64,000 bases of DNA from a virus: positions 59,212-123,211 of IMG/VR virus record IMGVR_UViG_3300042554_001855; one strand, given 5' to 3'. Below, piece after piece: positions 10,370 through 17,698 of this stretch. Both the position numbers and the translations under genes were made by a program. Under the pieces are notes generated by a model. It did not search any database and was not told where the DNA came from. It saw only the letters and a list, made by a program, of their open reading frames with translations. How positions within the stretch are numbered: the first letter of the stretch is position 1; the number at the start of each line of letters is the position of its first letter.

Positions 10370-10492
10370 TTATTTATTCTTTGATCCAATAACAAAAACA
10401 AGTTCCTTCAGTGTTATAAAAATATAATGGATCTCATCGTAATAAGTAATGTCTTGATCTCTTTCAAGAAAGTGTTGTATCTTTTTTAGCAT
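10370..10492 (-). CDS. Small hypothetical protein, 40 aa
   Basis: ATG at 10492 lies one base past the stop of the 98-aa gene upstream and the frame stays open for 40 codons to TAA. The peptide has a charged N-half (MLKKIQHFLERDQD) and a hydrophobic C-half (YIFITLKELVFVIGS). The tight spacing suggests translational coupling. No clear Shine-Dalgarno; could be non-coding. Confidence 0.4.
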   Translation of the reverse strand: MLKKIQHFLERDQDITYYDEIHYIFITLKELVFVIGSKNK

Positions 10493-10493
10493 T

Positions 10494-10790
10494 TTACACA
10501 ACCACTGGTTCTGCTTGACTTTCTGGAAGTTTGATTTGTGGCAGTTCTTTCACTTCCCAAGAACCGCCAACTCCACCATCCATATTCACAACAATCTCAT
10601 TAGTTGGTAATGCCTTTGGAATCTCAACATCCACAACAGGTCCCATCAGAAACTTATTACGAGTATAAGTTCTGTTATGTGGATCAAAGGAAACCATTTC
10701 AAGAGCATCAGACTCTTCGCCACAGTCCAGAATCTTTCTTCCAGTTCTTTTATCAATCACTGAAAAATACTCATCACGATACTTGTTCAT
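10494..10790 (-). CDS. Conserved-type phage hypothetical protein, 98 aa
   Basis: A soluble 98-residue protein without a family I can name. The N-half is charged and basic (MNKYRDEYFSVIDKRTGRK), the middle has a hydrophobic turn (NRTYTRNKFLMGPVVDVEIP), and the C-terminus is Glu/Pro-rich. AAGGA stands 8 bp ahead of the ATG. It overlaps the end of the upstream 41-codon gene by 17 bp, so the two are probably co-translated. Function unknown. Confidence 0.65.
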   Translation of the reverse strand: MNKYRDEYFSVIDKRTGRKILDCGEESDALEMVSFDPHNRTYTRNKFLMGPVVDVEIPKALPTNEIVVNMDGGVGGSWEVKELPQIKLPESQAEPVVV

Positions 10791-10899
10791 CTTTTATTTC
10801 CTTTTCTTCATTATAAGATGGTTCTGGTTTTCTGTAAAGACCTGGCCAAGTATCACGAATAATCTCTGCGAGTTTATAGGGTGTTTCTGATGTTATCAT
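10774..10899 (-). CDS. Small hypothetical protein, 41 aa
   Basis: The start codon overlaps the stop of the class II aldolase gene as ATGA, and the frame runs 41 codons (begins MITSETPYKLAEIIRDTWPG). The sequence is hydrophilic with an acidic/basic tail (NEEKEIKDEQVS). The ATGA overlap and a 17 bp overlap with the next gene argue for a real, coupled gene. Function unknown. Confidence 0.6.
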   Translation of the reverse strand: MITSETPYKLAEIIRDTWPGLYRKPEPSYNEEKEIKDEQVS

Positions 10900-11561
10900 T
10901 CTTCAAAGTACATATTACGACGATAGTTTTCTCCAGGACAGTTTTCAATATGTTCAACTTCTTCTTGTGGTAAGAAATGAACACCACCAAGAAGTTTGGC
11001 ACCAACAAAAATCTCAGCAGACTTCTCACACATCAAACTTGCAGATGCACAATCTTTCTGATAAGGAGATGCTGTAATGATGCCGTGATTTTTGAGAAGA
11101 ATTAGTTTAGGAAAATATCCTTCCTCATTCACAAACTTGGTTACATATTCCTCAACCAATGCAAGAATTCTTTCTCCAGGAGGAGCATAAGGAACTAAAC
11201 AAGACTTAGGACCATTTCTTACAATTTGATCTGGAAACCAACGATGATTCGCAAAATCATCTGCTGCATCAGAACAAAGAATCTGTGTGGTATATGGTGG
11301 ATGACTATGAGCGATATAGTTAATCTCTGGAAAAGTTTTCATAATCCAAGCGTGAAACAGTGTCTCAATACTTGGTTTCTTATGACTTAATTCTATCTGT
11401 GCTCCATTTGTATTACATAAGGTCAAATCTTCTTCGGAGAGTGTATGAAGACTTGTACCACTTGCCTTAATTAAAAAAGTATCTTTATCAACTCTTTCAG
11501 ATACATTACCTTCCCCACAAATCGTATAATCTGCAATCGTATGTGCCAGATCTAATATCAT
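10896..11561 (-). CDS. Class II aldolase/adducin-family protein, 221 aa
   Basis: Full-length for the zinc-dependent class II aldolase/epimerase fold. Visible family motifs are GEGNVSER near residue 17, KASGTSLHTLSEEDL, the zinc-binding HSHPPYTTQ around residue 81, and LLKNHGII with the last zinc histidine near 157. The family includes L-fuculose-1-phosphate aldolase, L-ribulose-5-phosphate 4-epimerase and methylthioribulose dehydratase; which activity applies is not decidable here. A second member sits in the glycan operon at 34.5 kb. It begins a small leftward unit with the next two or three genes. Confidence 0.75.
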   Translation of the reverse strand: MILDLAHTIADYTICGEGNVSERVDKDTFLIKASGTSLHTLSEEDLTLCNTNGAQIELSHKKPSIETLFHAWIMKTFPEINYIAHSHPPYTTQILCSDAADDFANHRWFPDQIVRNGPKSCLVPYAPPGERILALVEEYVTKFVNEEGYFPKLILLKNHGIITASPYQKDCASASLMCEKSAEIFVGAKLLGGVHFLPQEEVEHIENCPGENYRRNMYFEE

Positions 11562-11650
11562 AGTTTATAGAACAAAACCTTGAAATTTTATTTATTAAAA
11601 CATAACTTAATGGTTGTCTGGAAATCAATACAAAATACTTAAAAGGACAT

Positions 11651-11677
11651 AAAAAAGGAGGAGTCAAGCCCCTCCTT
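11651..11677 (-). terminator. Intrinsic terminator after psbD unit, loop contains TTGAC
   Basis: The minus strand forms AGGAG/CTCCT with the loop GGGCTTGA followed by six Ts. It overlaps the stop codon of the 44-aa gene downstream of psbD. TTGACT in the loop could serve as a -35 box for the aldolase unit, but the -10 at 17-18 bp (TTTTAA) is weak. Confidence 0.75.
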
Positions 11678-11798
11678 GTGAATATGCAGGTTGCAGGATT
11701 CCTCCATCTTGGTCATCATCGTCATCGTGGTCTTCAGTAAAAATAACGATAAGTGCGAATGCGAAGATGACCAAGTATAGAAGATACTGTGCGGTCAC
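11664..11798 (-). CDS. Small acidic-tailed membrane protein coupled to psbD, 44 aa
   Basis: A GTG start overlaps the psbD stop codon as GTGA. The peptide is one hydrophobic helix ([18 protein letters not shown], residues 3-20) followed by a very acidic tail ([13 protein letters not shown]) and AYSQGGA. Single-span peptides of this size are typical of photosystem subunits, but I do not recognise it as any named Psb protein. The terminator overlaps its stop codon, so psbD and this gene form one transcript. A role beside D2 is inferred from coupling alone. Confidence 0.6.
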   Translation of the reverse strand: MTAQYLLYLVIFAFALIVIFTEDHDDDDDQDGGILQPAYSQGGA

Positions 11799-12856
11799 AG
11801 TGCGTTGCCTCTTGGTAGAACTTCCTCTGGGAACACAAAGTTCTCATGAGGTTGATCTACTGGTGCCATCCACGCTCTAAGTCCCTCATTAAGGAGGATA
11901 TTCTTCGTATAGAACGTCTCAAACTCTGGATCCTCTGCCGCTCTAATCTCCTGAGATACAAAGTCGTAAGCACGGAGGTTAAGAGCAAGACCGATGATGC
12001 CGATAGAAGAAGTCCAGAGACCCATAACTGGAACGAAAAGCATAAAGAAGTGCAACCAACGCTTATTACTAAAAGCAATACCGAAGATCTGAGACCAGAA
12101 TCGGTTCGCAGTAACCATAGAATACGTCTCTTCCTCTTGAGTTGGTTCAAATGCTTTGAAAGTGTTTGCTTGATCACTATCTTCAAATAACGTGTTTTCT
12201 ACTGTTGCTCCATGAATCGCACAGAGTAGTGCTCCACCCAGAATACCAGCAACTCCCATCATATGGAAGGGGTTGAGAGTCCAGTTGTGGAAACCCTGAA
12301 GAAACAGAAGGAACCTGAAGATAGCAGCAACTCCAAAAGAAGGTGCGAAGAACCAACTGGATTGACCAAGAGGATACATCAAGAATACAGAAACGAATAC
12401 TGCGATGGGACCAGAGAATGCGATTGCGTTATAAGGACGGATACCTACAAGACGGGCAATCTCAAACTGACGAAGCATAAACCCTATAAGAGCGAAGGCT
12501 CCGTGGAGTGCCACAAAAGGCCAGAGTCCCCCAAGTTGGCACCACCTGACGAAATCCCCTTGAGCCTCAGGACCCCAGAGCAGAAGAAGAGAATGACCCA
12601 TAGCGTCTGCTGGAGTACTAACTGCCGCAGTAAGAAAGTTTGCACCCTCAAGATAGGAACTTGCCAACCCGTGAGTATACCAACTCGTAACGAAAGTTGT
12701 CCCAGTAAGCCAACCACCAAGAGCAAGGTAAGCAGTGGGAAAAAGAAGAAGTCCAGACCAGCCAACAAAAACGAAACGGTCTCTCTTAAGCCAGTCGTCG
12801 AGTACATCGAACCATCCCCTTTGTTGAATTGGTTTTGAAAGTGTAGAAGAAGTCAT
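11795..12856 (-). CDS. psbD: Photosystem II reaction centre protein D2
   Basis: 353 residues, full length for cyanobacterial D2. It begins with [20 protein letters not shown], has five hydrophobic spans, and contains the chlorophyll/pheophytin and iron-ligand helices ([20 protein letters not shown], and [12 protein letters not shown] near the end). D2 pairs with D1 in the thylakoid to carry the primary photochemistry. AAAGGAGG sits just before the ATG, and a sigma70-type promoter lies 28-56 bp upstream. It is preceded by an endonuclease gene and psbA, the common cyanophage order, and is intact with no intron. Its phage role is to keep photosystem II working during infection. Confidence 0.97.
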   Translation of the reverse strand: MTSSTLSKPIQQRGWFDVLDDWLKRDRFVFVGWSGLLLFPTAYLALGGWLTGTTFVTSWYTHGLASSYLEGANFLTAAVSTPADAMGHSLLLLWGPEAQGDFVRWCQLGGLWPFVALHGAFALIGFMLRQFEIARLVGIRPYNAIAFSGPIAVFVSVFLMYPLGQSSWFFAPSFGVAAIFRFLLFLQGFHNWTLNPFHMMGVAGILGGALLCAIHGATVENTLFEDSDQANTFKAFEPTQEEETYSMVTANRFWSQIFGIAFSNKRWLHFFMLFVPVMGLWTSSIGIIGLALNLRAYDFVSQEIRAAEDPEFETFYTKNILLNEGLRAWMAPVDQPHENFVFPEEVLPRGNAL

Positions 12857-12883
12857 AGCCTCCTTTTGTTATTTCTCATATTT

Positions 12884-12912
12884 ATCTTAACATTTTTTAA
12901 CAAAGAGGTCAA
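12884..12912 (-). promoter_or_regulatory. psbD promoter, TTGACC-17-TAAGAT
   Basis: On the minus strand TTGACC (12907-12912) and TAAGAT (12884-12889) are exactly 17 bp apart and point into psbD, whose ATG is 28 bp beyond the -10 box. It lies directly after the end of the endonuclease gene, with no terminator between. Confidence 0.65.
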
Positions 12913-12918
12913 TGAGTA

Positions 12919-13356
12919 TTAGTGCTCATCCCTATGCCGTTTAACATACTCAATCATATTTCTAATTAATTCAACATCTTCATTTACATAACCAATAGTT
13001 CTGTTGCAGACATTGCAGAGAAGTCCACGAACCTCACCAGTTTTATGATTGTGGTCAACATAAAAAACATCTACTCCACCACCTCTACCAGATTTTCTAC
13101 CTTTCGGGTCAGTGGAATTGCAAATAGCACACTTATGCCCTTGCTTTTCTAACAGAGTATTATATTCCTCAATACCAATACCATAAACTCTTTTCAAATT
13201 TTCATCCCTCTTTTTTACTGGGTCATAATTTTCTTGTTGCTTTTTTACATAACATTTTTTACATTTTCCGTGATGCCCATATGGACTACCATTTCTTACA
13301 GTTTGATAAAAGTCTGTAAGTGGTTTTAACTGATTGCAGATTTTACAAGTTTTCAT
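12919..13356 (-). CDS. Endonuclease VII-type HNH nuclease between psbA and psbD, 145 aa
   Basis: The N-terminus has two CxxC pairs (CKICNQLKPLTDFY, CKKCYVKK). The C-terminal half carries the recombination endonuclease VII signature: HKCAICNSTDP, then VDHNHKTGEVRGLLCNVCN with the catalytic DHxH and last zinc cysteines. T4 gp49 and many mobile stand-alone nucleases share this domain. At 145 residues it is a stand-alone enzyme, and a nuclease in the psbA-psbD interval is typical of marine cyanophages, where it may promote spread of the photosystem genes. It has its own promoter after the psbA terminator. Confidence 0.85.
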   Translation of the reverse strand: MKTCKICNQLKPLTDFYQTVRNGSPYGHHGKCKKCYVKKQQENYDPVKKRDENLKRVYGIGIEEYNTLLEKQGHKCAICNSTDPKGRKSGRGGGVDVFYVDHNHKTGEVRGLLCNVCNRTIGYVNEDVELIRNMIEYVKRHRDEH

Positions 13357-13378
13357 AGTCGGTTTATTTGTTAAAGTT

Positions 13379-13407
13379 ATTATACCATAACTTTAAGTAT
13401 TTAGCAA
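13379..13407 (-). promoter_or_regulatory. Promoter for endonuclease gene, TTGCTA-17-TATAAT
   Basis: Minus strand: TTGCTA (13402-13407) and a perfect TATAAT (13379-13384) with 17 bp spacing. The -35 box starts right where the U-tract of the psbA terminator ends, so the two elements are fused. Confidence 0.65.
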
Positions 13408-13430
13408 TAAAAAAGACCCCTTTCGGGGTC
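13408..13430 (-). terminator. psbA intrinsic terminator
   Basis: Minus strand GACCCC-GAAA-GGGGTC with a stable tetraloop followed by six Ts, 22 bp beyond the psbA stop. Nothing similar lies on the other strand. Confidence 0.9.
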
Positions 13431-13452
13431 TCCGTTAGAAAATTCTAACTTA

Positions 13453-14535
13453 TCAACCAATCGCAGGAGCAGTCAAGGCAACAGGAGTTGCTTCGGCAGC
13501 AGCGAGGTCCAGAGGAAAGTTATGGGCGTTTCTCTCATGCATCACTTCCATTCCGAGTCCAGCACGGTTCAGGACATCTGCCCAAGTGTTGAGCACACGA
13601 CCCTGACTATCCAGGATACTCTGATTGAAATTCAGTCCGTTGAGATTAAAAGCCATCGTGGAAACACCAAGAGCGGTGAACCAGATGCCTACAACAGGCC
13701 AGGCAGCAAGGAAGAAGTGCAGCGAACGTGAGTTATTGAACGAAGCATATTGGAAAATAAGGCGTCCAAAGTAACCGTGAGCAGCAACGATGTTATAGGT
13801 CTCTTCTTCTTGACCAAACTTGTAACCATAGTTCTGGGACTCGTTCTCAGTGGTTTCACGAACCAGCGAGGAAGTAACCAGAGAACCGTGCATTGCACTG
13901 AACAGAGAACCACCGAAGACACCAGCAACTCCAAGCATATGGAAGGGGTGCATCAGGATGTTGTGCTCTGCCTGGAACACAAGCATGTAGTTGAAAGTAC
14001 CAGAGATACCCAGAGGCATCGCATCAGAGAACGAACCTTGACCGAAAGGATAGACCAGGAACACTGCACTCGCAGCAGCAACAGGTGCGCTATAAGCAAC
14101 ACAGATCCATGGACGCATACCAAGACGGTAGGAAAGTTCCCACTCACGACCCATATAAGCATAGATACCGATCAGGAAGTGGAACACAACCAGTTGGAAA
14201 GGACCACCGTTGTAAAGCCACTCATCTAGGGAAGCAGCTTCCCAGATGGGGTAAAAGTGCAGTCCAATAGCATTGGACGAAGGAATCACAGCACCAGAGA
14301 TGATGTTGTTTCCGTACATGAGTGAACCAGCAACGGGTTCACGGATACCATCGATATCCACAGGGGGAGCACCGATGAATGCGATGATGAAGCAAGTCGT
14401 AGCAGCAAGCAGACAGGGAATCATCAGAACGCCAAACCAACCCACATAGAGGCGGTTATCGGTTGAAGTAACCCAGTTGCAGAACTGTTCCCAAATATTC
14501 GATTGTGATTTTTGACGTGAAAGAGTAGCAGTCAT
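13453..14535 (-). CDS. psbA: Photosystem II reaction centre protein D1
   Basis: 360 residues, the full D1 length. It shows [17 protein letters not shown] at the first span, the quinone and chlorophyll helices ([20 protein letters not shown]), and the C-terminal manganese-ligand region [17 protein letters not shown]. The short tail after LDLA is the piece removed by the processing protease. D1 turns over fast under light, and phage copies replace it during infection. The frame is uninterrupted, so there is no group I intron. The leader is about 160 nt with a strong hairpin, and the gene ends at its own terminator. Confidence 0.98.
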   Translation of the reverse strand: MTATLSRQKSQSNIWEQFCNWVTSTDNRLYVGWFGVLMIPCLLAATTCFIIAFIGAPPVDIDGIREPVAGSLMYGNNIISGAVIPSSNAIGLHFYPIWEAASLDEWLYNGGPFQLVVFHFLIGIYAYMGREWELSYRLGMRPWICVAYSAPVAAASAVFLVYPFGQGSFSDAMPLGISGTFNYMLVFQAEHNILMHPFHMLGVAGVFGGSLFSAMHGSLVTSSLVRETTENESQNYGYKFGQEEETYNIVAAHGYFGRLIFQYASFNNSRSLHFFLAAWPVVGIWFTALGVSTMAFNLNGLNFNQSILDSQGRVLNTWADVLNRAGLGMEVMHERNAHNFPLDLAAAEATPVALTAPAIG

Positions 14536-14587
14536 TTGTAATAAACAGGTAGTAAGACCATCAGGGAAATGGTGGAGATACTATGCT

Positions 14588-14606
14588 CCCCGCACCCTTA
14601 GCGGGG
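14588..14606 (-). promoter_or_regulatory. Hairpin in psbA leader
   Basis: Minus strand CCCCGC-TAAGGGT-GCGGGG forms a six-pair G/C stem about 50 nt ahead of the psbA ATG. A second possible stem (CACCC/GGGTG) lies upstream. It lacks a U-tract, so it is a leader structure rather than a terminator; mRNA stability or translation control is a guess. Confidence 0.5.
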
Positions 14607-14696
14607 ATATGAGAGACGTAATTTATACACCCATAGGTCTCGGTTAGCGGGTGTTGCAAACATTAAGGATTTGTTACATTCTTTAACGTGTTGATG

Positions 14697-14730
14697 TATT
14701 TATATTAACACAAAAAAACACCCCCGTCAA
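14697..14730 (-). promoter_or_regulatory. psbA promoters: TTGACG-17-TAATAT overlapping a late box TATAAATA
   Basis: The minus strand has TTGACG at 14725-14730 and TAATAT at 14702-14707 with exactly 17 bp between. A T4-type late box TATAAATA (14697-14704) overlaps the -10 box. psbA could therefore be read by the host polymerase early and by the modified polymerase late. The -35 box lies in the loop of the upstream terminator. Confidence 0.65.
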
Positions 14731-14739
14731 GGGGGTGTG
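14712..14739 (-). terminator. Terminator of upstream structural block; loop carries psbA -35 box
   Basis: Minus strand ACACCCCC-TTGA-CGGGGGTGT followed by seven Ts: a strong hairpin 18 bp past the stop of the 70-aa gene. The loop/stem junction supplies the TTGACG of the psbA promoter. Confidence 0.88.
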
Positions 14740-14756
14740 CCAGTTTTGGAATTGTC

Positions 14757-14969
14757 CTACTTGCTATAGACTCCTCTTGGGAACACTTGTCCTGTTTGAG
14801 GTCTTCTTCCTGTTAAGAATCCAGGTCTTGTTTCATTAAAACTAATATCTCTATTTTCCTGAACTGGAATACTATTATTTACGGTAAAAGTTGTCTGAAC
14901 TCCAACTGGAGAAGTTGAAGCAAATCCAACAACAGCAGTTCCTAGATTAGGAATTGAAAAATCTGCCAT
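14757..14969 (-). CDS. Small virion-associated protein, 70 aa
   Basis: A 70-residue protein (MADFSIPNLGTAVVGFAST at the start, RPGFLTGRRPQTGQVFPRG near the end) with no domain I can name. It overlaps the 515-aa structural gene by one base at the TGATGG junction and ends the leftward structural block, followed by a strong terminator. Its beginning resembles that of other short fibre-linked proteins here (MAD-). Likely a minor structural or assembly protein, by position only. Confidence 0.65.
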   Translation of the reverse strand: MADFSIPNLGTAVVGFASTSPVGVQTTFTVNNSIPVQENRDISFNETRPGFLTGRRPQTGQVFPRGVYSK

Positions 14970-16516
14970 CAGACCTTCCTCGCACAGAAGAGAATTCCAG
15001 CGGTCTCATTGGACTTGTTATAAGAACCAGTAATCACAGTATAAACTTCAGAACCACTGATTGTGATTGTATCTCCCTGTTTGATATCTTGTCCCGATGC
15101 AGTTAGTTTGAAATCAATCAATACAAAATCATCAGGCATATAATAAGGACAAGGAATTAGATTTCCATTAATAGGAATACCTTTAATTACAGATGCATAT
15201 GTTGTAATTGGATATCTATTTCCATAAGTTCTTGTGGAACTCTCAATGGTTAAAGTTCCTGTATTTTTAAAACTACTATTCCTTGAAAAGATTGTTGCTT
15301 CATTAGAACTAGGATCTTCATAGTCATTACCAGCAGTTCCACCTCCAGTCGAATTTGTATATGACGTTTGAGATGATGCTATTGAATAATTTTGAGCAGC
15401 CAGTCCATAGCGACTATTTTCACTATAAATCTGAGACCATCCTGCTTCTGCTGATCTTAAGCTTATATTCTGTTCAGTAAGATACTTCATTCCAGTTAGA
15501 TAAGTTCTAAATCCAAGATGAGCAGAATCTCCACCATTTGTATTAATAGAAGGTCTAGGCATAACAACAGTAAGTCCAGCAGAAAATACTTCATCAAAAT
15601 TATATAAACTTGAAGTGAAATTATGGACAATAAATGTTGAAAACGTACTATCGTTCAGTGTTCCAGAGACTGTTGGTTGTGAATAGGAAAGAACGGCAAA
15701 ATTAGGATCAATACCAGAACGATAAATGTTTAGATTAAGGTCATGAGTTGTTGGTGAGTTTAATGTTGCAAATCTAAAAACATCTTCATATTGTGCAGAA
15801 ATTTGTGCATAAGCATCATTGGATCGATCCAATGATGTCTGAGTACCTAGCGATTCTCTAGAGATATCTAAAAATTCTGTTCCCCTAAAAGAATCTCTAT
15901 AGTATCCACCTCTATTGTTAACGTTATCTACATTGTATGGGAAAAATGATGATCCAGCAACTAATGTCATTTGATAGTTACTATAAACCTTAAATCCCCT
16001 ATAGGTTACTCCAAATCTTTTGTTTGTATCAAAGTCCTGTTTTAATACTCCCCAAGGACGAGTGCTATCATTAGAAGGTGTGAAGTTTTTATCAAAAAAT
16101 TGATTGGTTGATCCATATCCAACTGGAGATGCACCACCATCAACATTTACAGTAATTCCTATCGCAACCGCAGATCCGCCACCAATATCAGCAGCAGATA
16201 GAGTTACATATTCTCCTTGAACATAATTTTCTCCTGGACGATTGACATAAACAGCAGATATTGAACCACTAGTTCTACTAATATCAAATGTTGCTCCTGT
16301 CCCAATACCAGTTGTAGTTGCGACAGGAACATCATAATAATATGTACCAGAAGATCCAACCGTTCCACCACCACTATAAGAACTAATACTGGTCACAAGT
16401 CCTGATATCTGAGTTCCGTGCAATTCTAACCAAGTGAATGCTTGCTCCAACTGATCAATCACATCAGTTCTTGCCCATCCTACTGATTTTGTAAATGTTG
16501 TAGTCGTAATAGCCAT
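14969..16516 (-). CDS. Virion structural protein, 515 aa
   Basis: A 515-residue protein rich in Ser, Thr, Gly and Tyr, without signal peptide or membrane span. The N-terminus (TKSVGWARTDVIDQLEQAFTW) is of a type seen in T4-like cyanophage particle proteins. Residues 60-130 are Gly/Thr-rich strands (YYYDVPVATTTGIGTGATFD), and the last 80 residues make a compact end domain (GDTITISGSEVYTVITG). It sits 8 bp after the 385-aa fibre-like gene and is translated with it. Role inferred from context: tail, baseplate or fibre component. Confidence 0.72.
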   Translation of the reverse strand: MAITTTTFTKSVGWARTDVIDQLEQAFTWLELHGTQISGLVTSISSYSGGGTVGSSGTYYYDVPVATTTGIGTGATFDISRTSGSISAVYVNRPGENYVQGEYVTLSAADIGGGSAVAIGITVNVDGGASPVGYGSTNQFFDKNFTPSNDSTRPWGVLKQDFDTNKRFGVTYRGFKVYSNYQMTLVAGSSFFPYNVDNVNNRGGYYRDSFRGTEFLDISRESLGTQTSLDRSNDAYAQISAQYEDVFRFATLNSPTTHDLNLNIYRSGIDPNFAVLSYSQPTVSGTLNDSTFSTFIVHNFTSSLYNFDEVFSAGLTVVMPRPSINTNGGDSAHLGFRTYLTGMKYLTEQNISLRSAEAGWSQIYSENSRYGLAAQNYSIASSQTSYTNSTGGGTAGNDYEDPSSNEATIFSRNSSFKNTGTLTIESSTRTYGNRYPITTYASVIKGIPINGNLIPCPYYMPDDFVLIDFKLTASGQDIKQGDTITISGSEVYTVITGSYNKSNETAGILFCARKV

Positions 16517-16523
16517 TTGTTAC

Positions 16524-17681
16524 TTATGCCTCCAGTTGAAGAAGTGTTAGATTTACAGAAATACTTGAAGTGACTCCAGAAAGATTCGTGATTGCTGCAT
16601 AAACTGTAGTATCAGCAGGGTTATTCAAATTACCACCCATTACAAAAGGAGATATGATTTGCGTTGTTGAAATGCCTGTGGTGATAACCTCAGCAATCAC
16701 TCCACTTCCAGGTGATGGATCAATACCAATCGAACGAGAGGCATCAGCAGAGCGAGATGCACTATCAGTATATAGTCTCAACCAACCTGCAGTAGAAAGA
16801 CCAACCTTCATTAATGAGTAAGACTTAAATCCAGTAATATTAGTATTGCCAATTCCATTATTTGGAATTGATGTTGTAACTCCAGATACTATTGTCCTTG
16901 ATTTAAGAGTATTAGATCCAGAGAATGATGTTGCTGTGACTACACCAGTAAAGGATGCTTGAGTTCCAAATAAAGACGCAGAATGAGTGGCAATTCCAAC
17001 AAATGTAGAAACACCAGAAACACTTAATTGGTTGGTAAAGGTAGTTCCATTGATTGTTACACCAGCACCGAGAGTTTCAAACTTTTTAACATCATCATAA
17101 TAAAGTTCGTTGGCACCATTCGCAACAAATCTTGCAATACCACCACCAGTTGAAGCATTACTAATATAAAATTCTGCATTATCAAGTAATTGATATATAA
17201 CTCGACTTCCTCCAGTTCCACCAGTCTGTTGAAAATTGAAAGTTACATCATCATTAGCAGCACTATATGAGAGTGAAAAAACATTTTCATCAGTAGGTGT
17301 TTTTAATGATAAAATTCCATTGTAAATATCGACATTAGTTCTAAATGTAGAAACACCAACAACATCCAGTTGCTTAGAAAATAAAGTAGATCCAGTAACT
17401 GTAGTGATTCCAGCAAATGTAGAAACACCAGAAACATTTAGATTACTTAAATTTGTCTGTCCTCTAACATCCAAGTCCCCTGTTGGAACTGTCGTGCCTA
17501 TACCAATTGATTTTCCAGTTCCAACAATAATATTGGAGGTTACCTGACCACCAATGGTTACATCTGTGCTGATTGCGACAGTGACAGCATTAAGATTTAA
17601 ATTATTAGGACTAGTTAAGTTTGGAGTGCCAGAAGCACCAATCAGATCTATCTGTTTTACTCCAAATTTCTTATCTGCCAT
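16524..17681 (-). CDS. Fibre-like structural protein, 385 aa
   Basis: Begins MADKKFGVKQIDLIGASGTP and then has the same repetitive GVSTF / GIATH / ISTD elements as the giant collagen-repeat protein (LNVSGVSTFAGITTVTG, LSVSGVSTFVGIATHSA), spaced about 35-40 residues. No collagen block. This shared grammar indicates related fibre shafts that may assemble together or have arisen by duplication. It follows the protease-domain protein by 17 bp. A tail-fibre role is inferred. Confidence 0.75.
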   Translation of the reverse strand: MADKKFGVKQIDLIGASGTPNLTSPNNLNLNAVTVAISTDVTIGGQVTSNIIVGTGKSIGIGTTVPTGDLDVRGQTNLSNLNVSGVSTFAGITTVTGSTLFSKQLDVVGVSTFRTNVDIYNGILSLKTPTDENVFSLSYSAANDDVTFNFQQTGGTGGSRVIYQLLDNAEFYISNASTGGGIARFVANGANELYYDDVKKFETLGAGVTINGTTFTNQLSVSGVSTFVGIATHSASLFGTQASFTGVVTATSFSGSNTLKSRTIVSGVTTSIPNNGIGNTNITGFKSYSLMKVGLSTAGWLRLYTDSASRSADASRSIGIDPSPGSGVIAEVITTGISTTQIISPFVMGGNLNNPADTTVYAAITNLSGVTSSISVNLTLLQLEA

Positions 17682-17698
17682 TTCTCTTTTTTAAGTAT

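Noticed and set aside
12263-12838. Plus-strand open frame of 191 codons opposite psbD
   Set aside because: Antisense to a highly conserved gene with no promoter or ribosome site; composition is the complement of psbD.
13453-14535. Group I intron in psbA, as in some cyanophages
   Set aside because: The D1 frame is continuous and full length.
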